A stretch of 64,000 nucleotides of DNA from Theileria orientalis strain Shintoku. Lineage: Eukaryota; Apicomplexa; Aconoidasida; Piroplasmida; Theileriidae. Shown one piece after another: positions 22,866 through 34,500 of this stretch. Made by a program: the position numbers and the translations under genes. The number at the start of each line of letters is the position of its first letter. Positions within the stretch are counted from its first letter, which is position 1. The stretch spans positions 620,001-684,000 of the forward strand of contig NC_025261.1 in assembly GCF_000740895.1 (NCBI RefSeq), in the 5' to 3' direction. The notes under the pieces are model-generated. The model had not been told where the DNA came from and did not search any database. It was given only the letters and a program-made list of their open reading frames with translations.

Positions 22866-23124
22866 GTTCCAGACACACGAGCACAGATAACCTTTCACAC
22901 CGCTAACGCAATTTTTCAGATCAAATCCTGCCGATTTTAACTGACTGGCTAACTTAGATATCTAATCTATTGTTTTTACTGGCTATAGTAGCTGATAAAC
23001 CATAAATGATAAGCTAATTGATTATTAGTAAATAGACTGATATCCGTGGACTAGTCATTTCATGTACTTATTAGTTTTAAACTACATTAAATCTGAGGTT
23101 AAATCTATTTTACTTTCTTCGCAA

Positions 23125-24609
23125 CTAGAAGTGAAACACCGATGACATACTCGTTGGACAGGAGTATGGCTTCCATTTGCCCTCTTTATGTTCAAAGTAG
23201 AATTCTTCGTCTAAGGCTAAGTCGCGGTAGTAGGTCACAGACAGTCTTTTACTTGCTGAGTTATATAGAACAGAAACTGGGAACTCTTCCGGGTGCCTTA
23301 AAGGGTCGTGCCTCCATACCACATCGTCTCCCACCTTCACTCTCACGCAATCGGTGTGTTCTCTGAACGAGAACGTAAATCTACTTTTATACCTTGTGAC
23401 GAAATACCTCGCTGAGTAATCAAACAAGTCTATTTGTTCCACATCGTCAGGAATATCCAAACAATACTCGCACGCCCTCCCCTCCGACTTATCATAGTTG
23501 AACTTCCACCGCCCCTCGGTATAATCATAAGAGTAAAACCAGTTATTGGCCAAAACTACCGACAGTGACATTAACGTAGAGCTGACATAAACAAGTTTCG
23601 GGTACTGGTCTCCGTGGGTGTCTTTAGTGTGCTTCCAAACGGTCTTGTCCTTGTGCTTCACCTCTACACACATTATAGCATCTTTGAATGTATATTTAAA
23701 TCCGTATTTGAGAGTCTCAAATATGAATTGGGAATCTTGGTTAACATTAACAGTCGCTGTATCATCGGTAGATACCGTATAGATACTAAATTGGTCCTTA
23801 TCAAATTTCTCCTCTTCGACCCTCGACGAGTCTCCTGATATAGTGCCCTGTTCTGAACTTAACGATTTTGTGTCGAATCCTGGCAGACCCCTGTACTCCG
23901 AGTTCCAATTCTGTGTGTAATTCGGTTCCTCTTCGTATTCACTCGTGCTCGCATAATCGCGGCTTTCAAGTATGATCTTCGAGCCCTTCAATCTTGAACG
24001 CTCCTTGTTGTATTTCCAGGTGCCTCTGAAGTAGTTGTACGAGTAGTACCACCTGTTGTCGAACAGTACCACCAGCAGCTTCATGTGTGTGTTGAAGTAC
24101 ACCTTCTTCGGGTACACTGTCCCGTCCACGTCGAGGTTGTGCGCCCACACCGTCGCGTGCTTGTGCTTAACCTGCGTGCACAGCGCACCTTCCTTAAACA
24201 AGTACTTAAACCCATACTTGAGAGGAACCAAATCGTATCTCGTTGCTTCAACGGTTGCTATTGCGTTAACTTGACCTGCTTCCATCGTGAATATTTGGAA
24301 GTCTTTTGAATCTTTGAGTATTTCCGACTCATCTTCTGGCTTCCGTGAGTTCTGCGAACAAGTCTCCGTGATTTTCCCTTGATTCGCACCAGAAGATTCT
24401 ACTCCACTATTTTTTTGCGATACTGTGTCTTTAACGCCTGTCGACTCAGATCCGGCCTCAGTCGTTATTTCTATGCTCTCTCCGCTTTCCTCTTCCTTTT
24501 GTGATGCTCCACCTCTTACATCTGTATTGCCTATAGACAGTGTAATTTTATTTTTATAGGACCCTAATATGTATATATATATAAATCCATAAATTATCTG
24601 CCTATTCAT
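23125..24609 (-). CDS. Secreted protein with three FAINT domains
   Basis: One exon of 494 aa. A signal peptide (IYGFIYIYILGSYKNKITLS) is followed by an acidic Ser/Glu-rich stretch (about 30-105) and then three FAINT units at about residues 110-205, 270-370 and 385-485. The first two are closely related: both contain LKYGFKY-x-FK, a VKHK-x-x-x-VW strand and a W-x-YSY strand near the end. The third has diverged. No TM helix follows the signal peptide. This is a typical soluble Theileria FAINT protein; substrate and partner are unknown. It shares the K-YGF-Y unit style with the long FAINT protein at 31585, which suggests related origins. Confidence 0.8.
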   Translation of the reverse strand: MNRQIIYGFIYIYILGSYKNKITLSIGNTDVRGGASQKEEESGESIEITTEAGSESTGVKDTVSQKNSGVESSGANQGKITETCSQNSRKPEDESEILKDSKDFQIFTMEAGQVNAIATVEATRYDLVPLKYGFKYLFKEGALCTQVKHKHATVWAHNLDVDGTVYPKKVYFNTHMKLLVVLFDNRWYYSYNYFRGTWKYNKERSRLKGSKIILESRDYASTSEYEEEPNYTQNWNSEYRGLPGFDTKSLSSEQGTISGDSSRVEEEKFDKDQFSIYTVSTDDTATVNVNQDSQFIFETLKYGFKYTFKDAIMCVEVKHKDKTVWKHTKDTHGDQYPKLVYVSSTLMSLSVVLANNWFYSYDYTEGRWKFNYDKSEGRACEYCLDIPDDVEQIDLFDYSARYFVTRYKSRFTFSFREHTDCVRVKVGDDVVWRHDPLRHPEEFPVSVLYNSASKRLSVTYYRDLALDEEFYFEHKEGKWKPYSCPTSMSSVFHF

Positions 24610-25117
24610 GACATTTTTTATTCTGATTTTGTTCCCCGGCTCCCTCAGTTGTCTGTATGCATGTGGCCTTCCCTCATCTCTTTCGCCCTTTGCATTCTCT
24701 TTTTCGTCCTTCTACACTCTTTTCCGTGACACAATGTCCATTTAGCTGTTCTTCGACTTCTTTTACCTGACCTTCTCTATTTTTTTTTAATTTTTTTACG
24801 TCATCTAACCTACTTTGTTTTTACACATATTTTTTTTCATACTACCCTTTTTTATACACATTTTTTCCATTTTAATAATATTTTAAAAATTAATTTGTTT
24901 CTTTTTTATTTTAACTATTATTGATCTTTTTATTTCCATCTATTTAATTTTTTTTCATTTTGCCCTTTATTTCTCTATTTCCTCATACTCTTACTTTTTA
25001 CTTTTACTATTTACATCATATATTTATATTAATATATTATGTTTATTTTTGTTACATTATTCTTCTATTCCACTTTTTTCCTATTCTTTACACTTCATCA
25101 TCAATAATTACCCCTCA
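24610..25117. other. Pyrimidine-rich intergenic region
   Basis: The + strand is almost purely T and C with many long T runs, so the minus strand, on which both flanking genes are transcribed, is purine-rich. It should contain the promoter of the 23125 gene. No distinct motif is seen. Confidence 0.5.
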
Positions 25118-27679
25118 TTACTCTTTTACCAATTTCATCAACTCTTCTGTTTTTACTACCATTTTTTCCAAATCATTTTCCTTTACTATTCTTTCTAAGA
25201 ACTCTTCCATTGTACTTATTTTACACTTTTGTTTACTTTCTATTACTTTTACCATAATTTTCATTATTTTTTTCATACTTATATAGAACGACCCTTCTGG
25301 TCTTTTTACGTACAGGAACAACATTCTTGAGCTGATTGGTATTTTCATTAATCTTATTGCTATTAACACCATGCTATTTACCATATGTTTATTGATTGCG
25401 TATTTTGACAGCTTAACTTCACTTATCATTTCCATAAATCCGTTATCGTTTACTATTTTTATTAACTCCATTGTTGTAATTTCTATTTTTTTTCTATTCA
25501 TTACTACCAATTTATATATTAACTGATGATTGTTTTGTGTTATTCTAATTTGTCTTCTAAATTCATCATATTTTTTTTTCCTATATAACACTTTCACATC
25601 TTCCATCACTTCTTCGTATTGTATCACTTCCTTTTTTGTAAACCATATTTTAATTCCTTCTTTCTTCAGTGTTACTTTTTTCATTTCTTCATTTAAATTT
25701 TGTACTATATAATTTAATAATATATCTATTCTTTCATTTATAATTCTTTTCGGCACCTTTCTTCCGTTGTCGCATATTACTTCCCATAATCTTATTTCTT
25801 TTATTCTTTCTTTACTTTCTTGATTTCCATCCTTATCTAATTCACACATCCTTTTATAATTGTCTAATTCACACACATTTCCCTCTCCTCCTCTACTGAA
25901 ATAGTTATCTCCTCTCTTACTGAAATGGTCATCTCCTCCCTTGTTACTATTACTGTCACTGTTACTATTGTTACTATTGTTACTATTACTATTGTTACTA
26001 TTACTGTCACTGTTACTATTGTTACTATTACTATTGTTACTATTACTGTCACTGTTACTATTACTATTGTTACTATTACTATTGTTACTATTGTTACTGT
26101 TATTATACACTTTATTCACCTTCCTCTTACTACTTTTTAGCGACCTTACTACTTGAAGGAACAGGCTTGCGTTATATATTTTATATCTGTACCTTTTTAT
26201 CAACACGTTTTTCAGCCACTCTACCACCAGCTTACTGCTGTATATCAACTCTCCCTGCTCCATATTAAGCCCTTCTGCTACGTACCTTCCCATCATTTCC
26301 ACTTCATATGACGATGCTGTTACGAATACTACTGTTGGTATGATCAACTTCCTATATTTTATTCTACTCATTCTTCCACTTTCCATCATTTCCTTATTCA
26401 ACTCATTACTCTTTATGATTTCAAATATCTTTAATGATGTTTCCATGATCTCTTCATAGTGACTCTCCATCTTACTTATTAATACTCTCTTCAGCTCTTC
26501 GCTTACTCTTTTTTCTTCTGTACTCACCTTACTACTCCTTCCTTCATCCTCTCCCCTTCCTTTGTGCGATATGTATCCACTCCAGCACCTGTCAACATTG
26601 TTATTATATTTGCTATTATTATGTTGATTGTTATTATATTTGCTATTATTATATTGATTGTTACTATATTTGCTATTATTATGTTGATTGTTATTATATT
26701 TGCTATTATTATGTTGATTGTTATTATCATTGATATCATTGATGCATCCTTGATACTTGTTGTTGTTTTCATCATTAATACGTTCATAACCTTTACTATT
26801 ATGTTGATAATAATGTTCTTTGCTACATCCCGTCCTTTTACATTCCCTGTTATGTTCATATTCATCATTATCCTCATCATTATCATACCATTTACCAAAG
26901 CCTCCAATCCCTTCTTCATCGCTATCTTCATAGTAAGGGTCATCAAAATCGTCATATCCACCTTCCTTGTACTCCTTACTTTTGTATTTATCATAATTAT
27001 TGTATTCTACCACCTCTTTATCGTCCGTTTCTTCTGTTTCATCGTACAAATCGTACACATCTTCTATTTTAAAGTCTATCTTGTTCTCATTTGTTTTCAG
27101 GTACTCCATCACTCTGTTTATCACCTTTCTCACTCCGTGCTTCACTTCCTCTTCTGATATTTCATCAACTTTAAGCACCTTTGAAAACGTTTCTATATAA
27201 TTTTCGAACATTTCCTCCTTCAGTTCTCTGTTTTTCATTACTGATATGACGCCTTCCTGTGTGTGCTTGTATGAGCACCTTTTAACTTTATGGATATAGT
27301 ACAGTGCTCCTATTATGTTCTTCAGCTCATCGAATTGGAACTGCTCGAACACTTGTTCCTTTATTATTGTCAACAACATTCCGTATATTGGCTTCGTCTT
27401 CTTTATGTTCATTGATCTGCATATTGAGTAAAACTGCTCGTTAAGGTTAAACATCGCCAGTGTGTCATTGTTTTTTCTAATTAAATCGTCAAGCATCGAT
27501 CTGTGCGACGTAATATGATATATGTACTGAGGACTGAAGATTTCCCTGTTTCCAATCCATTTGTTCCATACCGGCCTACCCTCTTCCTTGTCTTCGTTAT
27601 GACACAGGTCGTCCGGTTCGCCGTAATAGACTATATCGTAATGGTTTTTAAAAGGGATTTTCGACCCGTTCATTTTCAT
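25118..27679 (-). CDS. Asn/Ser-repeat protein, possibly of the helical organellar RNA-binding type
   Basis: One exon of 853 aa without a signal peptide. The first 200 residues are helical with a repeated flavour of short helices (ITSHRSMLDDLIRKNNDTLA, then FNLNEQFYSICRSMN), which recalls heptatricopeptide or RAP-type proteins that serve parasite mitochondria; this is a weak impression only. Then comes an acidic stretch (about 205-270) and two low-complexity arrays: about four copies of a 10-aa unit NNQHNNSKYN (30-base DNA period near 26600-26720), and a long NNSNS/SDSN array built from GTTACTATT-type repeats near 25930-26110. The last 200 residues are again helical and Lys/Glu-rich. I see no RAP domain. 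The arrays make the real length uncertain, but the frame stays open. Confidence 0.6.
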   Translation of the reverse strand: MKMNGSKIPFKNHYDIVYYGEPDDLCHNEDKEEGRPVWNKWIGNREIFSPQYIYHITSHRSMLDDLIRKNNDTLAMFNLNEQFYSICRSMNIKKTKPIYGMLLTIIKEQVFEQFQFDELKNIIGALYYIHKVKRCSYKHTQEGVISVMKNRELKEEMFENYIETFSKVLKVDEISEEEVKHGVRKVINRVMEYLKTNENKIDFKIEDVYDLYDETEETDDKEVVEYNNYDKYKSKEYKEGGYDDFDDPYYEDSDEEGIGGFGKWYDNDEDNDEYEHNRECKRTGCSKEHYYQHNSKGYERINDENNNKYQGCINDINDNNNQHNNSKYNNNQHNNSKYSNNQYNNSKYNNNQHNNSKYNNNVDRCWSGYISHKGRGEDEGRSSKVSTEEKRVSEELKRVLISKMESHYEEIMETSLKIFEIIKSNELNKEMMESGRMSRIKYRKLIIPTVVFVTASSYEVEMMGRYVAEGLNMEQGELIYSSKLVVEWLKNVLIKRYRYKIYNASLFLQVVRSLKSSKRKVNKVYNNSNNSNNSNSNNSNSNSDSNSNNSNSNNSNSDSNSNNSNSNNSNNSNSDSNSNKGGDDHFSKRGDNYFSRGGEGNVCELDNYKRMCELDKDGNQESKERIKEIRLWEVICDNGRKVPKRIINERIDILLNYIVQNLNEEMKKVTLKKEGIKIWFTKKEVIQYEEVMEDVKVLYRKKKYDEFRRQIRITQNNHQLIYKLVVMNRKKIEITTMELIKIVNDNGFMEMISEVKLSKYAINKHMVNSMVLIAIRLMKIPISSRMLFLYVKRPEGSFYISMKKIMKIMVKVIESKQKCKISTMEEFLERIVKENDLEKMVVKTEELMKLVKE
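25940..26110. repeat. Trinucleotide-rich tandem array (ACT/ATT/GTT) coding for Asn/Ser
   Basis: A run of short units built from gttacta, ttgttac and tcactg repeats encodes the NSNSDSNSN array of the minus-strand gene. It is a likely length polymorphism by replication slippage. Confidence 0.85.
26605..26730. repeat. 30-base tandem repeat, about four copies
   Basis: The unit ttgattgttattatatttg followed by ctattattatg repeats with period 30 and only single-base differences. It encodes the NNQHNNSKYN repeats of the minus-strand gene. Confidence 0.85.
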
Positions 27680-28102
27680 TTTTATTCTCTATTTGCCGAT
27701 GACGAATTTATCGGCTAGCCGCCTACAGATAATTGACTTCATCTCGCGGACTTCTAAATCAGCTAGCCAGACTTCTTTTATTCACAAAATGTATTATTCT
27801 ATCGTGTATTCATGTACAAGTCATAAATATGTATTCACTTAGCAGTATAGAGCTATTTAATGTGTATGTACTAGTTTTGGAGGTACATTAGGTTTCTTTA
27901 ATTCGTGTAGATTTTGACACCTTGGTTGATTTACAGAGGCAGTAGTAATGCTAAAGTGTGATCTGACACATGTTTAAATAAACATGTCTGTGTGTCAATG
28001 TGTTCAAAGCATTGTGTTTAAATCTGCATTCAATCTTACATTAAATTTAATTATACAACAAGCAACAAACAGACAGTAGAATTCGTAAACGTTTTATCTT
28101 AT
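27680..28102. other. Intergenic spacer
   Basis: AT-rich region between two minus-strand genes; contains the promoter of the 25118-27679 gene and the 3' end of the 28103 gene. The octamer-like string ACATGTTT occurs near 27969. No gene is seen. Confidence 0.45.
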
Positions 28103-29497
28103 TCAGAGTCCTTGAGCCTGGGGATTTAATGCATCCCTTGCGTCCATCTCAGCTAACGTCTGCCTCAAAGCAGCGATTTTTTGTTTCAAGTCTTCGATTA
28201 ATTTCAGCATAAACTGAATTTCTGGATCGTTCTCGATATCCAGATCTGATTCAGCCTCAGTTGATGCAGGCATAGCGTGATCCTGGTATTTAGCATTGAC
28301 AATGGCTTTGCGCTTGGGCAAGGTGGCTTGTGCAACAGCCTCAGCTTTACCATGCTCTGGCCCCGAAGACATCAACTTGAATTCAAGGAAGTCGTGGCCC
28401 TCTACGGGTCCAGCTCCCTCATTATCAGTGCGAGGTATGCCAAACTCAAGGAAACTCTGGCCATCTTCAACACCCGACCTTATTGGTTGAGAATGAGCAA
28501 CAACGCTCGCTGCAGCAACTGGTTTAGCAACCTTTACGGGCGTGTGCACCGTTTCAACTTTAACAATGTGCTTCTTGGATACACCGAGGGTAGATACGTT
28601 ATCGCCCTCGTTATCAGTTTTTGGCATGGGCATCTGCACATACCCAAGATCTTGAGAAACCACAGGAGCACCTATATCGGCTGTTACCCTGTTTGGCTTA
28701 ACTGTTGACTTTTCATCACCAGACTTTGGTAATGGCATCTGGACATAAGCGTGAGTCGTTTTGGTGGAAGCGGCTATAGCCGAGGCACGTGTTGCAGCTA
28801 CCGCTGTGGCTTTGATCTTTGGTTTTTGAACAGTGGAACCCTCATCATCAGTTTTAGGCATTTTACGTTCCACAAATCCTTTATCTTCATTATCAGTTTT
28901 AGGCATTTTAAACTCAGCATACTGGTGAGAGGCAGCCACTGGGACGGCGATCTTGGCTGTGGGTGCAAATGGCCTTGAAGCTACTGATCTAACGGAACCG
29001 CGATCATCACCGCTTTTAGGCATAGGGATCTGAACATACGCTTTGCCCTGCGGATCTTTCTTAACCTGTGCTACTTGTGAAACTTTAGCTGGTTGTGCTC
29101 TCTGTTGAGTTTGAGGTAGCTTAAACTCTTCATCAGAATAAATTAATTGAAGTAGAGGCTTTTGTTGAGAAGGATCGTAATACACTCTATTAGGAAACTC
29201 ATTCTTAGTTGCCTCCCATACTATTTGGCCGGCGCTTGTAATCTTACTAAATCGACAGTCACCCTTAGCTGTATAAAAGTTGCCATTGGCTCCATGCTTT
29301 TTATAAACAAATTGGTTGGTTGTACTTGTATTATCAAGATTAAGCACAACATACTCTACATGAGACCCTTCTACTGATGAACCATCCTCAATTTCAATCT
29401 CTTCCGCCGCAGCGTGAACGTGACAAAACCTTATTTTAAATTTACTTCCCAGTAATAAGTATACCAGGGTATACAATGAAATGATGTGAATCTTCAT
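28103..29497 (-). CDS. Secreted FAINT protein with acidic PK(T/S)(D/G)(N/D)E repeats
   Basis: One exon of 464 aa. A signal peptide (IISLYTLVYLLLGSKF) precedes one FAINT unit at about residues 47-135. From about 150 to 400 the chain is low in structure and carries a spaced motif [MIL]-P-K-[TS]-[DG]-[ND]-[DE]-E/D (forms such as MPKTDNE, MPKTDDE, LPKSGDE, MPKSGDD, IPRTDNE), each preceded by YVQM- or EFKM-like residues, six or seven times with Ala/Val-rich spacers. The end is a predicted coiled coil (FMLKLIEDLKQKIAALRQTL). The single FAINT followed by a disordered repeat tail resembles exported Theileria proteins such as the SVSP group, but it is not the classical PQ-rich SVSP. Function unknown. 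Confidence 0.8.
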   Translation of the reverse strand: MKIHIISLYTLVYLLLGSKFKIRFCHVHAAAEEIEIEDGSSVEGSHVEYVVLNLDNTSTTNQFVYKKHGANGNFYTAKGDCRFSKITSAGQIVWEATKNEFPNRVYYDPSQQKPLLQLIYSDEEFKLPQTQQRAQPAKVSQVAQVKKDPQGKAYVQIPMPKSGDDRGSVRSVASRPFAPTAKIAVPVAASHQYAEFKMPKTDNEDKGFVERKMPKTDDEGSTVQKPKIKATAVAATRASAIAASTKTTHAYVQMPLPKSGDEKSTVKPNRVTADIGAPVVSQDLGYVQMPMPKTDNEGDNVSTLGVSKKHIVKVETVHTPVKVAKPVAAASVVAHSQPIRSGVEDGQSFLEFGIPRTDNEGAGPVEGHDFLEFKLMSSGPEHGKAEAVAQATLPKRKAIVNAKYQDHAMPASTEAESDLDIENDPEIQFMLKLIEDLKQKIAALRQTLAEMDARDALNPQAQGL

Positions 29498-31584
29498 TTT
29501 AAATTATACATAAAAAAATTTATTCATAATTTTACAATTACTACCATTACAGGTGGTAATAATAGTATACGGGATACCAGTTATAGAGTGGGCAATATAC
29601 AACTGGATTCTACAAGATTCTATACATCATGTTATAACAAACACATAAACAAATATGCGATATGGTACAAGGGTAAATCCAGCTAAATATAAAGCTGAAA
29701 TGGGACTTCAGACAGTGCTGGTAAGATCATGGGGGTGAATAACAAACTAATATGGAAAACCGATTTAAAGATTATTTTAAATAAGCAAAATATTTAAAAA
29801 TCCTTTTCTCCATTATTAAATTTATATTTTTAGAGGTGACAATTTTCCAAATATATTTCCCAACTATTAATACAACCTATATTACACATTGGATGTCTAC
29901 TATACCCGATCCCATATATTTAGGAAATTCTCACATGCTATCCAATAATTATTTACTGTGTACACAACACTATGATAAGGCATTTACAAACTAATTTGAT
30001 ATATGGGTTCTATTTCAAAATACCAACTATACTGCTTGATTATCCCACTAGTAATAGTAAACCAGGTTCACTGATTTTTTATATAACCTAACATTTTATT
30101 AAATAAACATCACACGTTATAATAACAACATAATATCAACTCTTCTGACCATAATTCAATTAGTTATTGTCGTAATTATCATTAATATAACTCTGCACAT
30201 ATAACGATTGGATTCTACACTATTTTTCACATATTTTGTATAATTATACTCACACATCTTTATAAATTGAAAAATAAATGGGCAGATCGTATTATTTGAC
30301 TTTATTATGGGATATAATTGTAGTCGATGCAAGGAATACATGGAAGGATATGTTCACACAGATACCAAGTGTTTCAAGCATATGTGTTATGTTATTTAAA
30401 CATTTTAATAATTTACCTATAAGTCTAGTTTATTAAGTGTGTAATTTACCTTTTGATTGTAATTATATATTGAAGTAATGATAACTAGTTGGATTAAACA
30501 CAGGTTCTAGCTCAAAAGACTTAATCATGAATGCAATTATTTATTTTGAATTAAGAATCATAATTATTGCTATTTCCGGCTGTTTATTGCTCAGTTCTAG
30601 CTCTTTGGATTCCATTTAAAACTTCTTACGAATTACGTTTACTCCTTCCTCTATATTAATTTAAAAATAATTTATAAATCATTTTATTAAAATAAGCGTT
30701 GATATTAACTTATACAATTCATAGTTCGTGATTTAGCCAAACCACATACACCATACTACCTGTCCGTGATAGCCATATCAAAATTATTTTATTAACTATA
30801 ACCGAAGATAAAAATAGCTTAATTAATGTTTTAAAGAACTAATCTATCATAAAGTTAATATTGTAACAGACTTACGCTTGTTTAAGACTCGTTTTTTGTT
30901 CCAGAAACACATTCAGAATTAACGTTCATAATATCGAATAAATTATTTATTAAGTTCAATATAACACATAAATCAGTACAATTTAACATGTATACACAGA
31001 GTTATACGTATTTGAGGTCAATATAACCTTTTAGTATAATAATTTCAGAGTTGTTTAATAATCTATTTGGAATGGTACTACTTTGTCAAATTAAGCGGAT
31101 TTTCTCGAAAAAGCAACTCAAACTACTCGGAATAAAGGTTAAACTCAAATTAATTGATAACACACTTGGAGGTCTAGATAATTCAATTTAATGAATGGGT
31201 CGAATGTGTAACTCAATCGTCCTGTGTTCCGTTGGCCAGATTCATGTCTCTGATTCAACCGCATTGAGGCAAACCCATTTATACAAGTATAATGGGTTAA
31301 ACCGTAGGCTAAAATCATAGTCAGTCGATTTGCGAATCTCAGTTTTAGATTGGTTGCCATATTGTCACTTTATAATTCAACTGTAGGTAAACTATGCATT
31401 TGAGATTAAAACCCAGGAATGAGACAAATTTAACACTCCAAAGGATCGCAAAGCCCGTATAATATTTCTTAAAGTCTATAATTTAAAAATCAATGAAAAT
31501 AAATTTTTGTATACAGCTCTCCCACCCCATCCTTTTGTTCGAGTCCTGTTTCTAGCTCTATGGATGCAATTATTTTAACTATTG
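29498..31584. other. Long AT-rich intergenic region
   Basis: About 2.1 kb without a credible gene between divergent FAINT genes (28103 minus, 31585 plus). Only very short spurious ORFs are present. Both promoters must lie here. Short duplicated phrases occur (gttctagctct at about 30505 and 30596), but there is no tandem array or tRNA. Confidence 0.5.
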
Positions 31585-34500
31585 ATGCAAACCCATAACA
31601 CACTAATATGGGTAATAGTATATTTGGTTTCAAATGGTCCACAGAATCTCATAACATGTAGGACTGTTCCAGCAGGTGTAGAGGCATACGTTCGAGACCC
31701 AGTTGAACCCTCGCGAGAATGTGAGCCAAAACAACCGGATTCCAGTTCGCATGAAAAATTAGTCAGTGATTCCTGTTCATACATATCGCAAGGTCCTAAA
31801 AAACCTATAATTCTTGATATCAATTTCCATTTTTCGACAGATTTATATGATTTATACAATATTGGTGATTATTATTCATATATCTCCAAGAACGGTAATT
31901 TATTTGGAAAAATAAGGGAAGATGGAAAAGTACTATGGGACCCTGGTCCGTCAGAATATGCAACTAAAGTTAATGTTTCTGGAGGCGACAAGGTGTCCAT
32001 TCTTTTGGAGAATGGGACTAAAAAGGTGTTTAAAAGAGCTGACAAACACTGGCTTGAAGCCGGAGAAGACGAATTTGAAGATGATAAACAGAACTTCGGC
32101 GACAATGCTAGATGTATTTGTGTAGATTCTGAAGGTTCGAAGGCCTTGAAGCCTAAACAGGGTCATTATCGCAAATCAATTCCTTTGAACGGAAACGATG
32201 CAAGTGTAGTAGCAGAGAATGGTGGTAACGAACGTCCTGCAAACACTAATCAGGATTTAACAGACCCATTTAACCTCGAGATATTTTCCGCGGGCAGTAG
32301 TGGCTCGAACGATCCCTCCAAAAACCACTTTGTGAGGGTGGAGCCACGCGAAGCTTACTACATATTTAAACAGGGCGTCAACTGTGACCGGGTTAAGGTA
32401 AACGGAGACTTAATATGGGAACATAACGTCCTAGATACCCAAGGAACGTACCCGAAGTCTGTCATTTATTATAAGGAATCGCAGCTGTCCATCATTTTCA
32501 AGGACGATATTATGCTATTTGGAAAATTGGGATGCAAATGGACCCCGAAAAATAGACTCAAAAATAGGGCGACTTGTGAAGATGGGTCAGGACTTTCGTG
32601 CCATCAACCTGGAGTAGAGGGACTTACTAAGTCGGCAGATTTATGTGCACACTCAATCAGTTCACTAAGTGAAACATGTTGTCAAGGAACACTTAATTAC
32701 AACAACAACAACATTGCACGCCGGAACGCCAATAACAATTCGCTTGGACTGTCAACGCCACATTTATCTCGTAGGGCCTCCACTTCGACCCTCGGTTCTG
32801 ACGCTTCACTCGTCAAGTTAAGCCCAATTGAACTCGATGTTAAAAACACAGACTCAACGGATACATTTACGTGTATCAAGAAAGACGGTTTCGCAAAATA
32901 CACTGCGAAAGAAGGATATGGGTTTTCATCTGTAAAGAAGACTGGTGGTACCTTTTCACGCACAGTAGAGGAAGTCTGGAACAGCCCAGATCCTAAACAC
33001 TGTGCAACCACCGTCGTCAGAGATGGAGCGGGCGGCTCAAACATGAGCAACGTCACATTATTCTTTGACGCCAATTACAAGCATTTCAAAAAGTCAGACA
33101 CTTCGTATTTTCTAGACTCGGACATAAGGTTGTTTGAAGTGGATCCGACCGATACTACAAAAACAAAGCAACTTCCTAGTTCGCAGTACACACGGAGCTA
33201 CGAAGAGGACGTGTTTAAATTCGAGTTCAAAAACGAAGTGAAGTGTTCAGAGGTTAAATATATGCACCGACGTTTAGAAGGCGATCAGTCTTCGAAAGTG
33301 GTTGTAAGTCTTGAACAGGTATGGAATCATGACTCCACCAAGCACGGCGATCAGTATCCCAAAGTTCTCAAATACTACTGGCCAGATAAGTTGTTGATAA
33401 ACTTCGAACACATATCTATCATTCATACTAAGAGCTCCCAAGGTAAATGGGATGATGGTTTCATGTTTGAGGTTAGAATGTACGCTAAAGATTCAAAGGG
33501 TGTAATGAAAGAACTTGACGCCTCAGCATATGGTATAACAAGTAAGGACGACGAACAAACATTCACTTTTAAAAGAGATGTTAACTGTGAAATGGTTAAA
33601 ATTAAAGGCGTTGAGGTGTGGAAGCACAGCTCCGATAAACAAGGCGATAAGTACCCTAACTCACTGACCTTCATGATGAGTGCATCAATTTTATACGTCG
33701 ACTTCGACACATTCTTCGTAATGTCCAAAAGGAAAGCAGATAATACGTGGAAATCAAACGAATTCATGATTAAGTTCTACAGAGCTGACCCTAAAGATGA
33801 GAACGAGGTGGTGGAACTGACACCAAGCAGCTTCACAATTGAGGAGGACCCTCAGGGGTTCGACATTAAGATGAACGAGGGCGTGAAGTGCACGCTGATT
33901 AAGTCTGACACTAAAATATTGTGGAAACACGGGCACGCCACGGATACTGAGAACCACCCGTCTGTGGTTCGATATTGTCAAAAGAATGTTCTGGTGCACC
34001 TGGCCGACTCGATTTTCCTCTGCGAGAAGGACGATTCCAACAATTGGAAGAAGTTTGACTTCCCATTCAAGATGTACAAACGGGACCCGAATGTGTACAG
34101 CAACTTCCTGGAACTCACCGGCAGCGACTACAACCTGGTCCACCAAGGGGACAACTACAAGTTCAGCATTAAGAAGACTGCAAACGTGGCATTGGTTAAG
34201 ATGGACGGTCAAGAGCTCTGGAAGTACGACGCATACATCGGGCAGTGTCCGCGGCCGACTGCGCTAATTTACGCTAAGAATAAGAAAAAATTTTCCTTGG
34301 ACTACGAGAATTTCTTCACGATTTATAAAAAGGAATCCGACGGCTCCTGGGACAAGGGGCAAATCATCGATATGAAGCTGTACACGCAGGACCCGAACGA
34401 TCCTGAAAAATTCTTGACCATCACCGACAACCACTATAAACTTAATGACCAAATTGAAGAGTTCGTGTTTGAACTAAAGGACAACGTCAAGTGCGCCCTG

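Noticed and set aside
25940..26730. CRISPR-like array
   Set aside because: The repeats are short coding tandem units without unique spacers, in a eukaryotic gene.
26564..27157. 197-aa plus-strand ORF, very hydrophobic (Ile/Val)
   Set aside because: It is the antisense reading of the Asn/Ser repeat gene; the hydrophobicity comes from complementary AAT/ATT codons.
31145..31360. 71-aa minus-strand ORF in the 2.1-kb spacer
   Set aside because: Isolated, no signal peptide or domain, ordinary length for chance in this composition.
29498..31584. Centromere or origin in the long AT-rich spacer
   Set aside because: AT content is similar to other spacers and there is no repeat array or extreme composition to support it.
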